From: Saprospiraceae bacterium
Lineage (GTDB): Bacteria; Bacteroidota; Bacteroidia; Chitinophagales; Saprospiraceae
DNA length: 64,000 nucleotides
Direction: 5' to 3'
Assembly (NCBI GenBank): GCA_030729925.1
Contig: JANQWK010000086.1
Location: forward strand, 1-64,000
The notes beneath the pieces are model-generated. The model ran no database searches. It worked only from the letters and a program-made list of their open reading frames with translations, and was not told the origin of the DNA. The position numbers were made by a program, and so were the translations under genes. This document shows, piece after piece, positions 25,156 to 34,373 of the stretch (its first letter is position 1; each line of letters begins with the position of its first letter).

Positions 25156-25893
25156 ATGAAGAGGATCTTGATTGTTGTTTTTTGGGTGCTTACCCTGGTT
25201 CCGTTGCAGGCACAGGATGGTACGCGCACCTTATTTGGCGGAGGGTTGCAATTTGGGATCCCCATGGATGCTTTCCGAGAAAACCTCACCAATACGGGGG
25301 TAGGAGGTGGATTCTCGTTGCTTTTTCGCTGGGGGCAGCTGCCTGTTTATTTGGGTATGGATGTCGGGATCATGAAATACGACGGGGAGGCCATTTTGCA
25401 GCGGATCAACATCGCCGGCTTTTTCAAGGATTATGAGCTGCGCACCAACAACAACATTCTGACTGCCCACCTTGCGCTTCGCTTGCAACCCGAAAGTACC
25501 TGGCCGGTTCAGCCCTACCTGGAGGGTATGTTTGGGACTAAGGGCTTGTTCACGGTCACCAATTTGGTGGACATTACCATCAATGGTACGGAAATAGTGG
25601 ACAGCAATACGGACGAGTCCGATTTCGCTTTTAGTTATGGCATATCCGGGGGCTTCGGTTTTTATGTGTTTGGCAACGATGGGATCGGTATAGACCTGAA
25701 GTGCACCTACTTACCCGGTGGCAATGCCAGTTATCTCGTCAGGCGAAATGACCTCACCGTGGGGATGATCAGCGACCCTCTGGATGCCTTCGAAAAAAAG
25801 AACTCACCAACCACATTGCTTGTGCCTCAGATCGGTATAACCATCAAATTATCGCGACTCAACGACGAAGAAGCACCGGAATATGACTATTAG
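25156..25893 (+). CDS. Outer-membrane beta-barrel protein
   Basis: A 245-residue protein with a signal peptide (MKRILIVVFWVLTLVPLQAQ) and a pattern of alternating strands (FGGGLQFGIPMDAFRENL, GGGFSLLFRWGQLPVYLG, YGISGGFGFYVFG) that suggests an eight-stranded barrel of the opacity-protein type. It ends in VPQIGITIKLSRL plus a short acidic tail. Divergent from the DUF1508 gene across 113 bp. No specific function can be assigned. Confidence 0.75.
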   Translation: MKRILIVVFWVLTLVPLQAQDGTRTLFGGGLQFGIPMDAFRENLTNTGVGGGFSLLFRWGQLPVYLGMDVGIMKYDGEAILQRINIAGFFKDYELRTNNNILTAHLALRLQPESTWPVQPYLEGMFGTKGLFTVTNLVDITINGTEIVDSNTDESDFAFSYGISGGFGFYVFGNDGIGIDLKCTYLPGGNASYLVRRNDLTVGMISDPLDAFEKKNSPTTLLVPQIGITIKLSRLNDEEAPEYDY

Positions 25894-25988
25894 TCCGGGG
25901 TCTTGTTTAAGATATTGTAGAAAGTTTTAATGTAATTCTCGTATATTGCGGCTTGTAATTGTGCTATGAAACACTAAACACCTAGCAG

Positions 25989-27164
25989 ATGCTAAAACAG
26001 CTCATGCAAGCTGCCATTTCGCTGAATGGGGGAGTGCGCTCTACCCGTTACCTGTCTCCCGTACAGCAGGGGTATCATTTCCATTGGTCTCAGCTTTGGT
26101 CTTTATTTGGTAAAACCCATACGCATTGGGAAGACGCTGCGCGTGATTTCAGGGGTATGATGGCTTACCAGCAACCGGGGGGGCTAGTTCCCAATTTTGT
26201 GGTGTCGAAGGGAAGCGGTTTGTCAGCTGACCTGCTTGCACCGCCACTTCCGGCTATTTTGTTGTACCATTTGTATGAGTTTGCGCCGGACAAGCGTCAG
26301 GCACTGGCTTTGGTGCAGGCACTTTATCCCTCTGTATTGGCTTTTCACCAGCATATTTATACCTATCGGGATCCGCTGGAGGAGGGTTTGCCTTTCATCT
26401 GGCATCCGGCAGAGTCGGGCTTTTTGGCGCACGAACTGCTGGATGGCTCAACCGATGCGGCAAGCTGGAATAGCTTGTTGGAGGCCGGTGGACAGTTGGA
26501 CGTGGCGAGCGGAGAAATGTTCAGACACCACCAATTTTTGGTACAGGATCCGATGTTTTTGTCCTTGCTCACCTGGGCCAATGAGTGTCTGATCAAGCTT
26601 GGCGGACTGATCCGCAAAGACATTGAGGAGGTATTGTACTGGCACGAGCTGACTACTTACAGCATCAACCAAAAGTTATGGCAAGCGGAAACTAAACAAT
26701 ATATCGCTTACAACTTGTCGGCCGAGCAAAGGATCGAATTGGACTCTATACGGGCCTTTATGCCGTTGGTAGGTGAAATTCCGACCCAGGAGCAGGCGGA
26801 ATTGCTGCTGCGCCGCATGGAAAGTACAGACATGGGCGGACAGCTGCAGGACAACTACCTGTTTCCTTCCAGGGGAATGGGGATCCGAGGATCGGATGTG
26901 CTGCTGGAGGGCAAGTCCCTCGTTCAGCTTGATTTCAACTGGATGATTATTAAGGGGTTATTACGGTATGATTTCGATGAGATGGCGGCTAAGATGGAGC
27001 GGGACAGTCTGGATCTGGTGTGGCACACGGGGTTTTGGGATGGATACGACCCGCTGCGCTACGAATCCGGCCCCAGGGGCTGGGGGTACCAGTACAGTCC
27101 AAAGACGGCATCTTTGCTGATTGACCTGCTCATCCGAAAAAAAGGTTGGGCTATTTTTCAATAG
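25989..27164 (+). CDS. GH63-like (alpha/alpha)6-barrel glycosidase
   Basis: A 391-residue protein without a signal peptide. Its C-terminal half resembles GH63 and mannosylglycerate-hydrolase-like enzymes: a conserved QLDFNWMIIKGLLRY helix, then HTGFWDGYDPLRYESGPRGWGYQYSPKTASLLIDLL. The middle shows PFIWHPAESG and an aromatic-rich groove. GH63 enzymes cleave alpha-glucosides, alpha-mannosides or glucosylglycerate, so the substrate is open. It lies 69 bases before an exported GH109-like enzyme; whether they act together is unclear because the predicted compartments differ. Confidence 0.6.
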   Translation: MLKQLMQAAISLNGGVRSTRYLSPVQQGYHFHWSQLWSLFGKTHTHWEDAARDFRGMMAYQQPGGLVPNFVVSKGSGLSADLLAPPLPAILLYHLYEFAPDKRQALALVQALYPSVLAFHQHIYTYRDPLEEGLPFIWHPAESGFLAHELLDGSTDAASWNSLLEAGGQLDVASGEMFRHHQFLVQDPMFLSLLTWANECLIKLGGLIRKDIEEVLYWHELTTYSINQKLWQAETKQYIAYNLSAEQRIELDSIRAFMPLVGEIPTQEQAELLLRRMESTDMGGQLQDNYLFPSRGMGIRGSDVLLEGKSLVQLDFNWMIIKGLLRYDFDEMAAKMERDSLDLVWHTGFWDGYDPLRYESGPRGWGYQYSPKTASLLIDLLIRKKGWAIFQ

Positions 27165-27233
27165 TTTATTTAATGGATTGCTTTTCTTTTTTTATTTTAC
27201 CTCGAACTGTTGTAAACAAATAAAATCCTGTTC

Positions 27234-28613
27234 ATGGACAAGATGAAAAGAAGAGCTTTCATTCAGACCTCAGCTGCAGCCGGGGTAGGGCTTTCCGGTC
27301 TGAGTATGGCGGCTGAGTCGTCGCCTGCAGTTTTGCCGAAGGCGGCCAAATCACAAATCAATATCGGACTTATAGGCATGGGGATGCGTGGACAATCGCA
27401 TTTGAGTTTGTTGCTCAACCGCAGCGATTGTCGGGTAACGGCGATCTGTGATATAGACCAGTACATGCTGGATCAGACGAAAAAAATGGTGGAGAAGAAG
27501 GGCGCGCCGATGCCAAAGGTATATGGATTGGAGGAGCGGGCTTATTTGGAGATGTTGGAGGACAGTGACCTGGATGCAGTGATCATTTCTACGCCCTGGC
27601 GCTGGCATTCGGAGATGGCGATCGCAGCGATGAATGCGGGTAAGTATGTCGGGGTAGAGGTGAGTGGCGGTTTTTCGCTGGATGAGTGCTGGCAATTGGT
27701 CAATACGCACGAGGCTACCGGAACGCACTTGTTTTTCCTGGAGAACGTCTGTTACCGGCGCGATGTGATGGCGGTGTTGCAGATGGTGCGCGAGGGGCTT
27801 TTTGGCGAACTGATCCACCTGGAGGGGGGCTATCAGCACGATTTGAGGGGGGTGAAATTTAATGACGGTGCTACGCCTTATGACAGTGGAGTGGAATTTG
27901 GCGAGAAGGGTTTTAGCGAAGCGAAATGGCGTACGATACACTCCATTCACCGCAACGGAGACTTATACCCCACGCATGGCATAGGGCCTGTGGCCAATTA
28001 TATTGGCATCAACCGGGGCAATCGGTTTTTGTACCTGAGTTCGATGGCGTCTAAGAGTCGGGGCTTGCACGAGTACATCGTCAACCATGAGAAGGGAGGA
28101 AAGGATCACCCCAATGCCGCTGTTGAATTCAAGTTGGGAGATGTGGTGACCACGACCATCAAGACTTCCAACGGGGAATCTATCATACTCAGCCACGATA
28201 CCAATCTCCCACGTCCGTATTCGCTGGGCTTCCGGGTTCAGGGGACAAAGGGAATCTGGATGGATGTCAATAAGTCTATCTATTTTGAAGGGGTTAGCCC
28301 GGCGCACCGATGGGAGGAAGCCCAGCCCTGGCTGGAAAAATACGACCATCCGCTTTGGAAGCGGCTCGAGTCTTCGGCTACCGGAGCGGGTCACGGCGGC
28401 ATGGACTTTTTCCTGATCAATGCTTTTGTGCAATGTGCCAAGGAAAACATTGCGCCCCCGCTGGATGTCTATGACGCGGCCAGTTGGTTGGCGATTACGC
28501 CCTTGTCCGAGCAGTCTATTGCCAATGGCAGTACTTCTGTGGCTTTTCCCGACTTTACCCGGGGTCGTTGGATGTGGCGGAAGGACAATTTTGCCTTGAA
28601 CGACAGCTGGTAA
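27234..28613 (+). CDS. Exported Gfo/Idh/MocA oxidoreductase, GH109-like
   Basis: A 459-residue protein with a Tat-type signal (MKRRAFIQTSAAAGVG), a Rossmann nucleotide-binding motif GLIGMGMRGQSHL (about 44-56) and the Gfo/Idh/MocA C-terminal domain. THGIGPVANYIGINRGNRF and ENVCYRRDVMAVLQMVREG are typical of GH109, an NAD-dependent family with alpha-N-acetylgalactosaminidases. The usual E-K-P is replaced by EVSGG, as in GH109. ATG codons at 27234 and 27243 are both possible. Cofactor would be loaded in the cytoplasm before Tat export. It could instead be a glycoside 3-dehydrogenase. Confidence 0.8.
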   Translation: MDKMKRRAFIQTSAAAGVGLSGLSMAAESSPAVLPKAAKSQINIGLIGMGMRGQSHLSLLLNRSDCRVTAICDIDQYMLDQTKKMVEKKGAPMPKVYGLEERAYLEMLEDSDLDAVIISTPWRWHSEMAIAAMNAGKYVGVEVSGGFSLDECWQLVNTHEATGTHLFFLENVCYRRDVMAVLQMVREGLFGELIHLEGGYQHDLRGVKFNDGATPYDSGVEFGEKGFSEAKWRTIHSIHRNGDLYPTHGIGPVANYIGINRGNRFLYLSSMASKSRGLHEYIVNHEKGGKDHPNAAVEFKLGDVVTTTIKTSNGESIILSHDTNLPRPYSLGFRVQGTKGIWMDVNKSIYFEGVSPAHRWEEAQPWLEKYDHPLWKRLESSATGAGHGGMDFFLINAFVQCAKENIAPPLDVYDAASWLAITPLSEQSIANGSTSVAFPDFTRGRWMWRKDNFALNDSW

Positions 28614-28670
28614 GCGGAGGCTGGTTGTTAAGTTTGCAACATATTGTACTTCGTAAAAAACCACTTTGCT

Positions 28671-29321
28671 ATGAAATACCTTCCTTTTGCGGTACTGCTG
28701 ATCTTGTTTTCTTGTGGTTCTTCCGGAGGGGATTCGTCTCCGGCAACCACAGCCCCGGCGGTTGCGCCCGAAACAACGGTTCGATTCCTTTGGAGGGAGC
28801 CTCGTTTTGACGAAGTATTTCAGGATACCGTTAGTGTATTGGTTCTGGATGAGGAATACTGCAAAACCATTCCTGATGCCGAGCGAGCTGCGCTGGGGTA
28901 TGTGGCCACTTTTATTGGCAATGAATGTGAATGGGATGGGGACTATACGGATGATCGAAGCAACCTGAAGTGCAAAATATTGACCGCCTTGGATTTGGGG
29001 TATCAGTGTTCGGAGCAGCACCTGGGTTTTTTGCGGAAGTGGTTCAGTACAGACAATAAAGTGCTTATTGCATTGACCCCGGAAAACTGTCCGACTACGC
29101 CGGATGGGGCTTCGGTGGCGGAAACCTTTGACGAAATTACCCTTACGACTAAAGATAACTATATCATTGTCAGTTATAAGGTATCCGGTTACGACATGCG
29201 TGCCGCTGAAATTTGGACCCGGGACGCCACCATGTATTTTCAGCACTACGAAGGGGGCATTCAGTTGGTGGATGGCAAAAAATCGGAGCCGGTGCACAAG
29301 CCGATGTATGAGGAACAATAA
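28671..29321 (+). CDS. Lipoprotein of unknown function
   Basis: The open frame starts at 28644; the ATG at 28671 gives the lipoprotein signal MKYLPFAVLLILFSCGSS (Cys15) and 216 residues. A Ser/Thr/Ala/Pro linker (about 18-35) precedes a compact domain with four cysteines (about 60-150), ending in EPVHKPMYEEQ. I do not recognise a family. First of three consecutive lipoprotein genes on the plus strand. Confidence 0.75.
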   Translation: MKYLPFAVLLILFSCGSSGGDSSPATTAPAVAPETTVRFLWREPRFDEVFQDTVSVLVLDEEYCKTIPDAERAALGYVATFIGNECEWDGDYTDDRSNLKCKILTALDLGYQCSEQHLGFLRKWFSTDNKVLIALTPENCPTTPDGASVAETFDEITLTTKDNYIIVSYKVSGYDMRAAEIWTRDATMYFQHYEGGIQLVDGKKSEPVHKPMYEEQ

Positions 29322-29351
29322 GCGTATTTGATCATAAACCCAATTCAGATC

Positions 29352-29972
29352 ATGAAAACAACCATAGCTTTCGCAGTAGCAGTAAGTTTGATGTTGATGT
29401 CCGGCTGCGCCAAAATTTATGTCAGCCCGGATGCCAAGTCGCGCACCAGTACCCACCAAATCATTGCCATTATCCCGCCGAAGGTGTCTATCGCTGCGCG
29501 AAAAAAAGTAGATGCGGAAGCGATTAAGGAGCAGCAGCGCACGGAATCGCGCAACTTTCAGCAGGAAATGTACAGCTGGATGCTACGTCGCAAGATGCAG
29601 AACAGGATTTTTGTGGAAATTCAGGATATTGAAACGACCAATGCGCGGCTGGCTAAGGCAGATTACCCCAACAATCCGATGTCTCCGGCTGAGTTGAGTA
29701 CCTTGCTGGAGGTAGATGGGGTGATCACGTCTAATTTTGCGTTGTCTAAGCCCATCTCAGATGGAGCTGCCATAGCCATCGGCCTCATTGGAGGGGTATG
29801 GGGGGCGACCAACAACACCACGGTGTCGCTGGAAATTCATGACCGGGAAACGCAAAAATTGCTTTGGAACTACAACCACGAGATGTCGGGTAGCGTAGGC
29901 AGCACTCCGGCTCAGTTGGTGGACAACCTCATGCGGCAGGCGAGTAAGCAGATGCCTTATGTGGTAAACTGA
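29352..29972 (+). CDS. Lipoprotein of unknown function
   Basis: The ATG at 29352 gives a lipoprotein signal with lipobox LMSGC (Cys19) and 206 residues; the frame itself opens at 29328. The mature part begins AKIYVSPDAKSRTSTHQIIAI and has a central Lys/Arg/Gln-rich helix, then LLEVDGVITSNFALSKPIS and a glycine-rich turn GLIGGVWGATNN. The end is VDNLMRQASKQMPY. The shape (dose of small residues, then LEIHDRETQKLLWNY) recalls Bacteroidota outer-membrane lipoproteins of the GNA1162/DUF799 style, but I cannot place it. It starts 30 bases after the previous lipoprotein gene. Confidence 0.72.
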   Translation: MKTTIAFAVAVSLMLMSGCAKIYVSPDAKSRTSTHQIIAIIPPKVSIAARKKVDAEAIKEQQRTESRNFQQEMYSWMLRRKMQNRIFVEIQDIETTNARLAKADYPNNPMSPAELSTLLEVDGVITSNFALSKPISDGAAIAIGLIGGVWGATNNTTVSLEIHDRETQKLLWNYNHEMSGSVGSTPAQLVDNLMRQASKQMPYVVN

Positions 29973-30033
29973 CCGGAATTGGCAGGAATTAAAATGCAGG
30001 GCTTCTTTCTGCGTTATTACCATAAAAGCCATC

Positions 30034-31269
30034 ATGAAAAGGTATTTGTGGGTTCTTGTACTATTGTGGCCGGCGCTGCAAGGCTGTTCTCTTTTCGAGG
30101 GAAAAGAGGGATCAGCGAATCGGGTGTATGAAAATATTGCCATTGTTTCGGATATATCTTGGGAGCGGCTGGAGGCTGGTGTGCGAGATACGGCGATCAT
30201 TCGGGGGATATTGGAGCATCTGGCAGAGGCGCATCTCGGGGCTTCGACTGTCCGGTTTTCCCGACTCAATTACAACCTTACGGATTGTGTGTCGCCGGTG
30301 ATGGATCTGGGCGCACTGTCCTCCGAGGAGGAGGTATTGGGAGGGATCCGTAGTTTTGCCGAAGGCGTGGCCTGCCAATATGGGATTAGGGATGAGGTAG
30401 ATTTGGATGTCGCTTCCCTGGTGGCGGGTATTGCGACCCAGGGGGATTTTTTGAAGGAAGCTTATACGGAAGGAGATGCCGTGCAGGTCAGCAATCGGCT
30501 GATGGTGTTTGCGGAGGGGTACCTGGATTTTGCGAGTCATCAGTTGGGGGAGGACTTTCGGCTGGGGCCGGACGAATTGGAGGACATCCGGCAAAGGTGT
30601 TTGGCGAGCAAACGAGCAGTGTATGATGTCTTGCGCGATTGTCCGGAGTTGCGGATCAGACCGATCTGGCATCCCAATCACGAGCAGATCCATTTGTACC
30701 TGTTGGAAACGGGGGATCGCGGTGGATTAAGACCTGAGGGGGACTTGAGCGACAATGCCATCCTGGAGGTGCTTTGGGAGCTTTGGGCATGGGAAAGTGG
30801 ATTTAAAGATGTTACGTGGAAGTCTTTTTCCCGACAGGGGGACTTATCGGCCAGCTATATCAGCAATTTGTTTGACGCGTCACCTGTTTTGGGCGCACCT
30901 GACATGACTCCTTACGGGGAGGAGGGGGTCTGTCCCGATCCGGTGGATCGCGTTGAGGAACCTGTTCCTGCTCCCGAGAAGGTACTTGCTCCCCGTCCGC
31001 GCCGTGCACCGGTAGTGTATGAAGCCGTTGCCGAGTCGCGTATCCGGGATTATGAAGTGGCCAGGGTATCGAGCCTGGTGCGGGAGGCGGAACTGCTTGC
31101 GTTGCCTGATCCTGCTGCGGTTGTGAAAAAACTGCCGGCGGGAACCCGGCTGGAGATCAAAGGTTACGGAGGTCGGTACTACCGCGTAGTGGTGGATGGT
31201 ACAGTGGGGTATGTGCGCGAAGGGGATGTCTATACGTATCGCAACAAAAAAAATGTGTCCATCAAATAA
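30034..31269 (+). CDS. Lipoprotein with C-terminal SH3-like domain
   Basis: A 411-residue lipoprotein (lipobox LQGC, Cys18). The first ~280 residues are a novel, mainly helical region beginning NIAIVSDISWERLE. A Pro/Arg-rich linker (about 310-330, PAPEKVLAPRPRRAP) leads to a C-terminal bacterial SH3-like domain (about 350-405) with LPAGTRLEIKGYGGRYYRVVVDGTVGYVREGDVY. Such domains bind peptidoglycan or proteins. The protein may link the outer membrane to the cell wall. The hydroxyacid oxidase gene starts 6 bases after its stop. Confidence 0.75.
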   Translation: MKRYLWVLVLLWPALQGCSLFEGKEGSANRVYENIAIVSDISWERLEAGVRDTAIIRGILEHLAEAHLGASTVRFSRLNYNLTDCVSPVMDLGALSSEEEVLGGIRSFAEGVACQYGIRDEVDLDVASLVAGIATQGDFLKEAYTEGDAVQVSNRLMVFAEGYLDFASHQLGEDFRLGPDELEDIRQRCLASKRAVYDVLRDCPELRIRPIWHPNHEQIHLYLLETGDRGGLRPEGDLSDNAILEVLWELWAWESGFKDVTWKSFSRQGDLSASYISNLFDASPVLGAPDMTPYGEEGVCPDPVDRVEEPVPAPEKVLAPRPRRAPVVYEAVAESRIRDYEVARVSSLVREAELLALPDPAAVVKKLPAGTRLEIKGYGGRYYRVVVDGTVGYVREGDVYTYRNKKNVSIK

Positions 31270-31275
31270 ATCTGA

Positions 31276-32427
31276 ATGTCGCAGCTCAACATAGACCCCA
31301 GGTATCCCGATATCCCTTACTTGCGTGCGCGTGCCCGTCGCCGTGTGCCTGGTTTTGCTTTTGATTACCTCGAAGGGGGGTGTAATGCCGAGGTAAACCT
31401 CCGGCGCAACACGGCGGATATTCGGGAAGTACAGCTCAGGCCGTATTATTTGAACGGCCATGGGGCAGTTTCGACCGAGACCGAGCTATTTGGAAAGACT
31501 TACAGCGCGCCGTTTGGGATTGCTCCGATGGGGCTGCAGGGCATGATGTGGCCTCGCGCATCGGAAATTTTGGCGCAAGCCGCATACGAGCATAATATTC
31601 CCTATGTATTGAGTACGGTGGGTACGGCGAGCATAGAGACCATTGCCGAAATTACCCGGGGGCAGGCTTGGTTTCAGTTGTACCACCCGGCGGACAATCG
31701 GCTTCGGGACGATCTATTGGATCGTTGTGCGGCTGCTGAATATCCGGTGCTGGTATTGTTGTCGGATGTGCCGGGTTTTGGTTACCGCCCCAAAGAGATG
31801 CGCAATGGGTTGGCTATTCCGCCCCGGATGACCCTGCGCAACGTGTTGCAGATGATGGGCAAGCCTGCCTGGGCTTTTGGAACGCTCAGGGCCGGCAAAC
31901 CGCGTTTCAGGACCTTGGAGCCGTATATTCCGGGAGGGATGAACCTCAAGCATTTGGGTTTGTTTATGAACCAGACCTTCAATGGGCGCCTCGACGAGAC
32001 CAAAATCAGGGCCATTCGGGATCGTTGGAAAGGCAAATTGGTGTTGAAGGGAGTAGCATCAGTGGAAGACACCGAAAAGGCGATTGCCTGGGGTTTGGAT
32101 GGAATCATTGTATCGAACCACGGGGGGCGGCAACTCGATGCCGGGGAATCCAGCATCCGCTCGCTGGAGGCCATCGTGCGCATGTACGGTGGAAAAATTA
32201 AAATCATGATGGACAGTGGCATTCGGACGGGGCCGGACATTGTCAACACCCTGGCTACCGGAGCAGAATTTACCTTTTTGGGGCGCTCCTTTATGTACGG
32301 AGTAGCTGCAATGGGTCGAGCAGGGGGGCATCAGACTGTTGCCATTCTGAAGCGGCAAGTCCAACAAGTGATGGAACAATTGTGTTGCGAGCGGGTAAGT
32401 GACCTGCCGCGGCATTGGATTCGTTAA
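31276..32427 (+). CDS. FMN-dependent alpha-hydroxyacid oxidase / L-lactate dehydrogenase family
   Basis: A 383-residue TIM-barrel flavoprotein of the LldD / glycolate oxidase family, which oxidises 2-hydroxyacids such as L-lactate. Conserved pieces are FDYLEGGCNAEVNLRRN near the N-terminus, FGIAPMGLQGMMWP, GQAWFQLYHPAD, VLKGVASVEDTEKA and the catalytic loop IIVSNHGGRQLDAG, followed by MMDSGIRTGPDIV and LGRSFMYGVAAMG that bind FMN phosphate. No signal peptide. The TDxP motif is LSDVPG here. Substrate uncertain. Confidence 0.88.
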   Translation: MSQLNIDPRYPDIPYLRARARRRVPGFAFDYLEGGCNAEVNLRRNTADIREVQLRPYYLNGHGAVSTETELFGKTYSAPFGIAPMGLQGMMWPRASEILAQAAYEHNIPYVLSTVGTASIETIAEITRGQAWFQLYHPADNRLRDDLLDRCAAAEYPVLVLLSDVPGFGYRPKEMRNGLAIPPRMTLRNVLQMMGKPAWAFGTLRAGKPRFRTLEPYIPGGMNLKHLGLFMNQTFNGRLDETKIRAIRDRWKGKLVLKGVASVEDTEKAIAWGLDGIIVSNHGGRQLDAGESSIRSLEAIVRMYGGKIKIMMDSGIRTGPDIVNTLATGAEFTFLGRSFMYGVAAMGRAGGHQTVAILKRQVQQVMEQLCCERVSDLPRHWIR

Positions 32428-32430
32428 AGC

Positions 32431-33117
32431 TCATCTATTTAGTTCGGCATCCAGTACGGTTTTGATCTGTTCCCTCCAAAGGTCGTATCCGGCTCGGTTG
32501 AGGTGGAGCATATCCTTTACAAACAATTCGGGGCGGGGTTGCCCCTGCGCATCCAGGTAAGCTGGTACAGTATTGATAAAGAACAGGTTGTCGTTTTTTT
32601 CGCAATAATCTTTGATGAGTTGGTTGGCTTCGGCGATCTGTGGGTAATGCGCCCATCGGCTGGGTGTAGGCGTAATGGCGATTTGGAAAATGGGGGTATT
32701 GGGATGGATATTGCGCACCTGTCGGACAAAATACCGGAAAACTTTCAGCACTTCCTGAGGGGCAATATCCCGTTGGGGATCACCGGCGATATCGTTGGCA
32801 ACAAAGCAGACGATGGCCTGCACTTTGTGGGGAGCGACCAACCTATCGGTAAAATGAATCATATCCGTAAGTCGTGCTCCTCCGTAGCCCCGTTGGATGG
32901 GGACGAAGGGAGCCATATCTGCTGCGATGGTATTCCAGAGTCGGATGCTTGAGCTGCCCACAAACAAGATGGCATCATCGGGATAACTTTCCTGTCGGTC
33001 CAGCGCTTCCAGTGCCTGAATCTCGGACTCCCATTCTGCCTTGCTGGCGATATATTGGTTGGGCAGGCTGGAACAGGAAGCGAAGGTCAGGAGGGCGAGA
33101 AGGGCAAAAAATCTCAT
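32431..33117 (-). CDS. SGNH/GDSL hydrolase lipoprotein
   Basis: A 228-residue exported esterase-like protein with lipobox TFASC (Cys15). The SGNH blocks are visible: catalytic Ser in ILFVGSSSIRLW (block I), Gly in RGYGGARLTDMI (block II), Asn in CFVANDIAGD (block III, with N-D), and Asp/His in FVKDMLHLNRAGYDLW (block V). This set resembles GDSL acylhydrolases acting on acetylated sugars or lipids. It converges on the oxidase gene with only 3 bases between stops. Confidence 0.85.
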   Translation of the reverse strand: MRFFALLALLTFASCSSLPNQYIASKAEWESEIQALEALDRQESYPDDAILFVGSSSIRLWNTIAADMAPFVPIQRGYGGARLTDMIHFTDRLVAPHKVQAIVCFVANDIAGDPQRDIAPQEVLKVFRYFVRQVRNIHPNTPIFQIAITPTPSRWAHYPQIAEANQLIKDYCEKNDNLFFINTVPAYLDAQGQPRPELFVKDMLHLNRAGYDLWREQIKTVLDAELNR

Positions 33118-33423
33118 AGAAAATCAATTTAAAAGTTTCCGAGCAAGGTAGAAAAAAAATGGGGAAAGGAAGTTGCCTGAACTGGTAAAGCGGGGATGTA
33201 AAATTAATTTTTTGTTAATTCAAGGTAAATATAATGCTTTCTGAATAAAGGTATATCTTGTTTCTTGGCTTTCAGGCACGCTGTAACAAGCACCATCCGC
33301 GAAAATGAAGACGCTCTGAAAATCAGGGTTTAAGGGATTGTTAAATCTTTAGTGCTGCAGTTTTGAGGGCGGTTAGGGAATGAGCGGAATTCATTTTATT
33401 TTGGCGATCACAATGACTTTGAC
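33118..33423. other. Intergenic region without a recognised gene
   Basis: This 306-bp region separates the SGNH hydrolase (minus) from the ATP-grasp gene (plus), so it should hold two divergent promoters. It is AT-rich around 33200-33250. I found no exact TAnnTTTG box, no terminator-like hairpin, no tRNA and no credible short ORF. Confidence 0.5.
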
Positions 33424-34344
33424 ATGTTGAAATTGGCATATCTATACACCCATTCCGAGCTTACGCCTTGGAAGGAAAACGTGAACGAAGAGACCCTCGC
33501 GTTTTTGGTGGAACACACTCCGGAGTCTATCCAGTCGGAGGTGGTACATTTCGACGGATTCACCCCGGAGGTTCTGGCGCGTCTGCGGACTTTCGATTTG
33601 GTGTTCAATTTGTCGTATGGATATGAAACGGCTGGTCAGGTAGAAGTGGCGGCGTGGTTGGAGCAGCATGGTATTCGGCATACGGCTTCCCGAAAGGAGG
33701 CCATGGCCTTGGCGCAGGACAAGGGGCGCCTGCCTGAGATATGCCGCGTACTGGGATTGCGCACACCTGCCATTTATTACGCCCTTTCGGATTTGAACCC
33801 CGATATTGTGTATATCGCGAAGCCTCGGATGGGGAGTTGTCACCGAAACATTTCGATAGATACGGGTTTGAACTTGGGGTTAGCGCTTTCGGGGGAAGAA
33901 GATTTGATCATCCAGCCTTACATTTCCGGGCGAGAGTTTTCGGTAGCGGTTATTCCCGATAGCTTGGGTAGTGAGAACATCGCCTTGCCTCCGATCGAGA
34001 TTGAGCCGGAAAACAAGGGGGCTATCTATATTGCCGGGCAGTTGATGGGTAAGACCTCTCGCAATTTTTGTCCGGAGCTGGATGACACGCAAAGGACAGA
34101 TTTGATGGCGCAAGCGCTTGCTTTGCACAAGTATATCGGACTTAGCGGGATGTCGCGCACGGACTTTCGCATGGATGAGCGGGGCAGGATATATGCCCTT
34201 GATGTCAATGCCATGCCGAACATGGATCCGAAGCGATCCTTGTTACCTGCGCTGTGCCAGTACCACGGGGTGGAGATCGGAGAATTGATTCGCCGGGTGG
34301 TACTGGGGCAGGTTCCTGTTGCGGTTAGCGTTGCGTTGGATTAG
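33424..34344 (+). CDS. ATP-grasp ligase related to D-Ala-D-Ala ligase
   Basis: A 306-residue cytoplasmic protein with the D-alanine--D-alanine ligase fold. Recognisable parts are LVFNLSYGYETAGQVEVAAWLE (N-domain), YIAKPRMGSCHRNIS (ATP-binding loop), IQPYISGREFSVAVIP, and the metal-binding C-terminal block MSRTDFRMDERGRIYALDVNAMPNM, where Asp and Asn ligands are kept. The family's H-G-x-x-G-E-D motif near the N-terminus is altered to NLSYGYETAG. A true ddl is usually elsewhere, so this may join other amino acids. It stands alone between divergent and convergent neighbours. Confidence 0.78.
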   Translation: MLKLAYLYTHSELTPWKENVNEETLAFLVEHTPESIQSEVVHFDGFTPEVLARLRTFDLVFNLSYGYETAGQVEVAAWLEQHGIRHTASRKEAMALAQDKGRLPEICRVLGLRTPAIYYALSDLNPDIVYIAKPRMGSCHRNISIDTGLNLGLALSGEEDLIIQPYISGREFSVAVIPDSLGSENIALPPIEIEPENKGAIYIAGQLMGKTSRNFCPELDDTQRTDLMAQALALHKYIGLSGMSRTDFRMDERGRIYALDVNAMPNMDPKRSLLPALCQYHGVEIGELIRRVVLGQVPVAVSVALD

Positions 34345-34373
34345 GCTCCGCCAAAGGCCAACCGTTGTTTTGA

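Noticed and set aside
27963-29459. 498-codon minus-strand frame across the GH109-like and two lipoprotein genes
   Set aside because: It spans three genes with clear signals on the plus strand and its product looks compositionally random.
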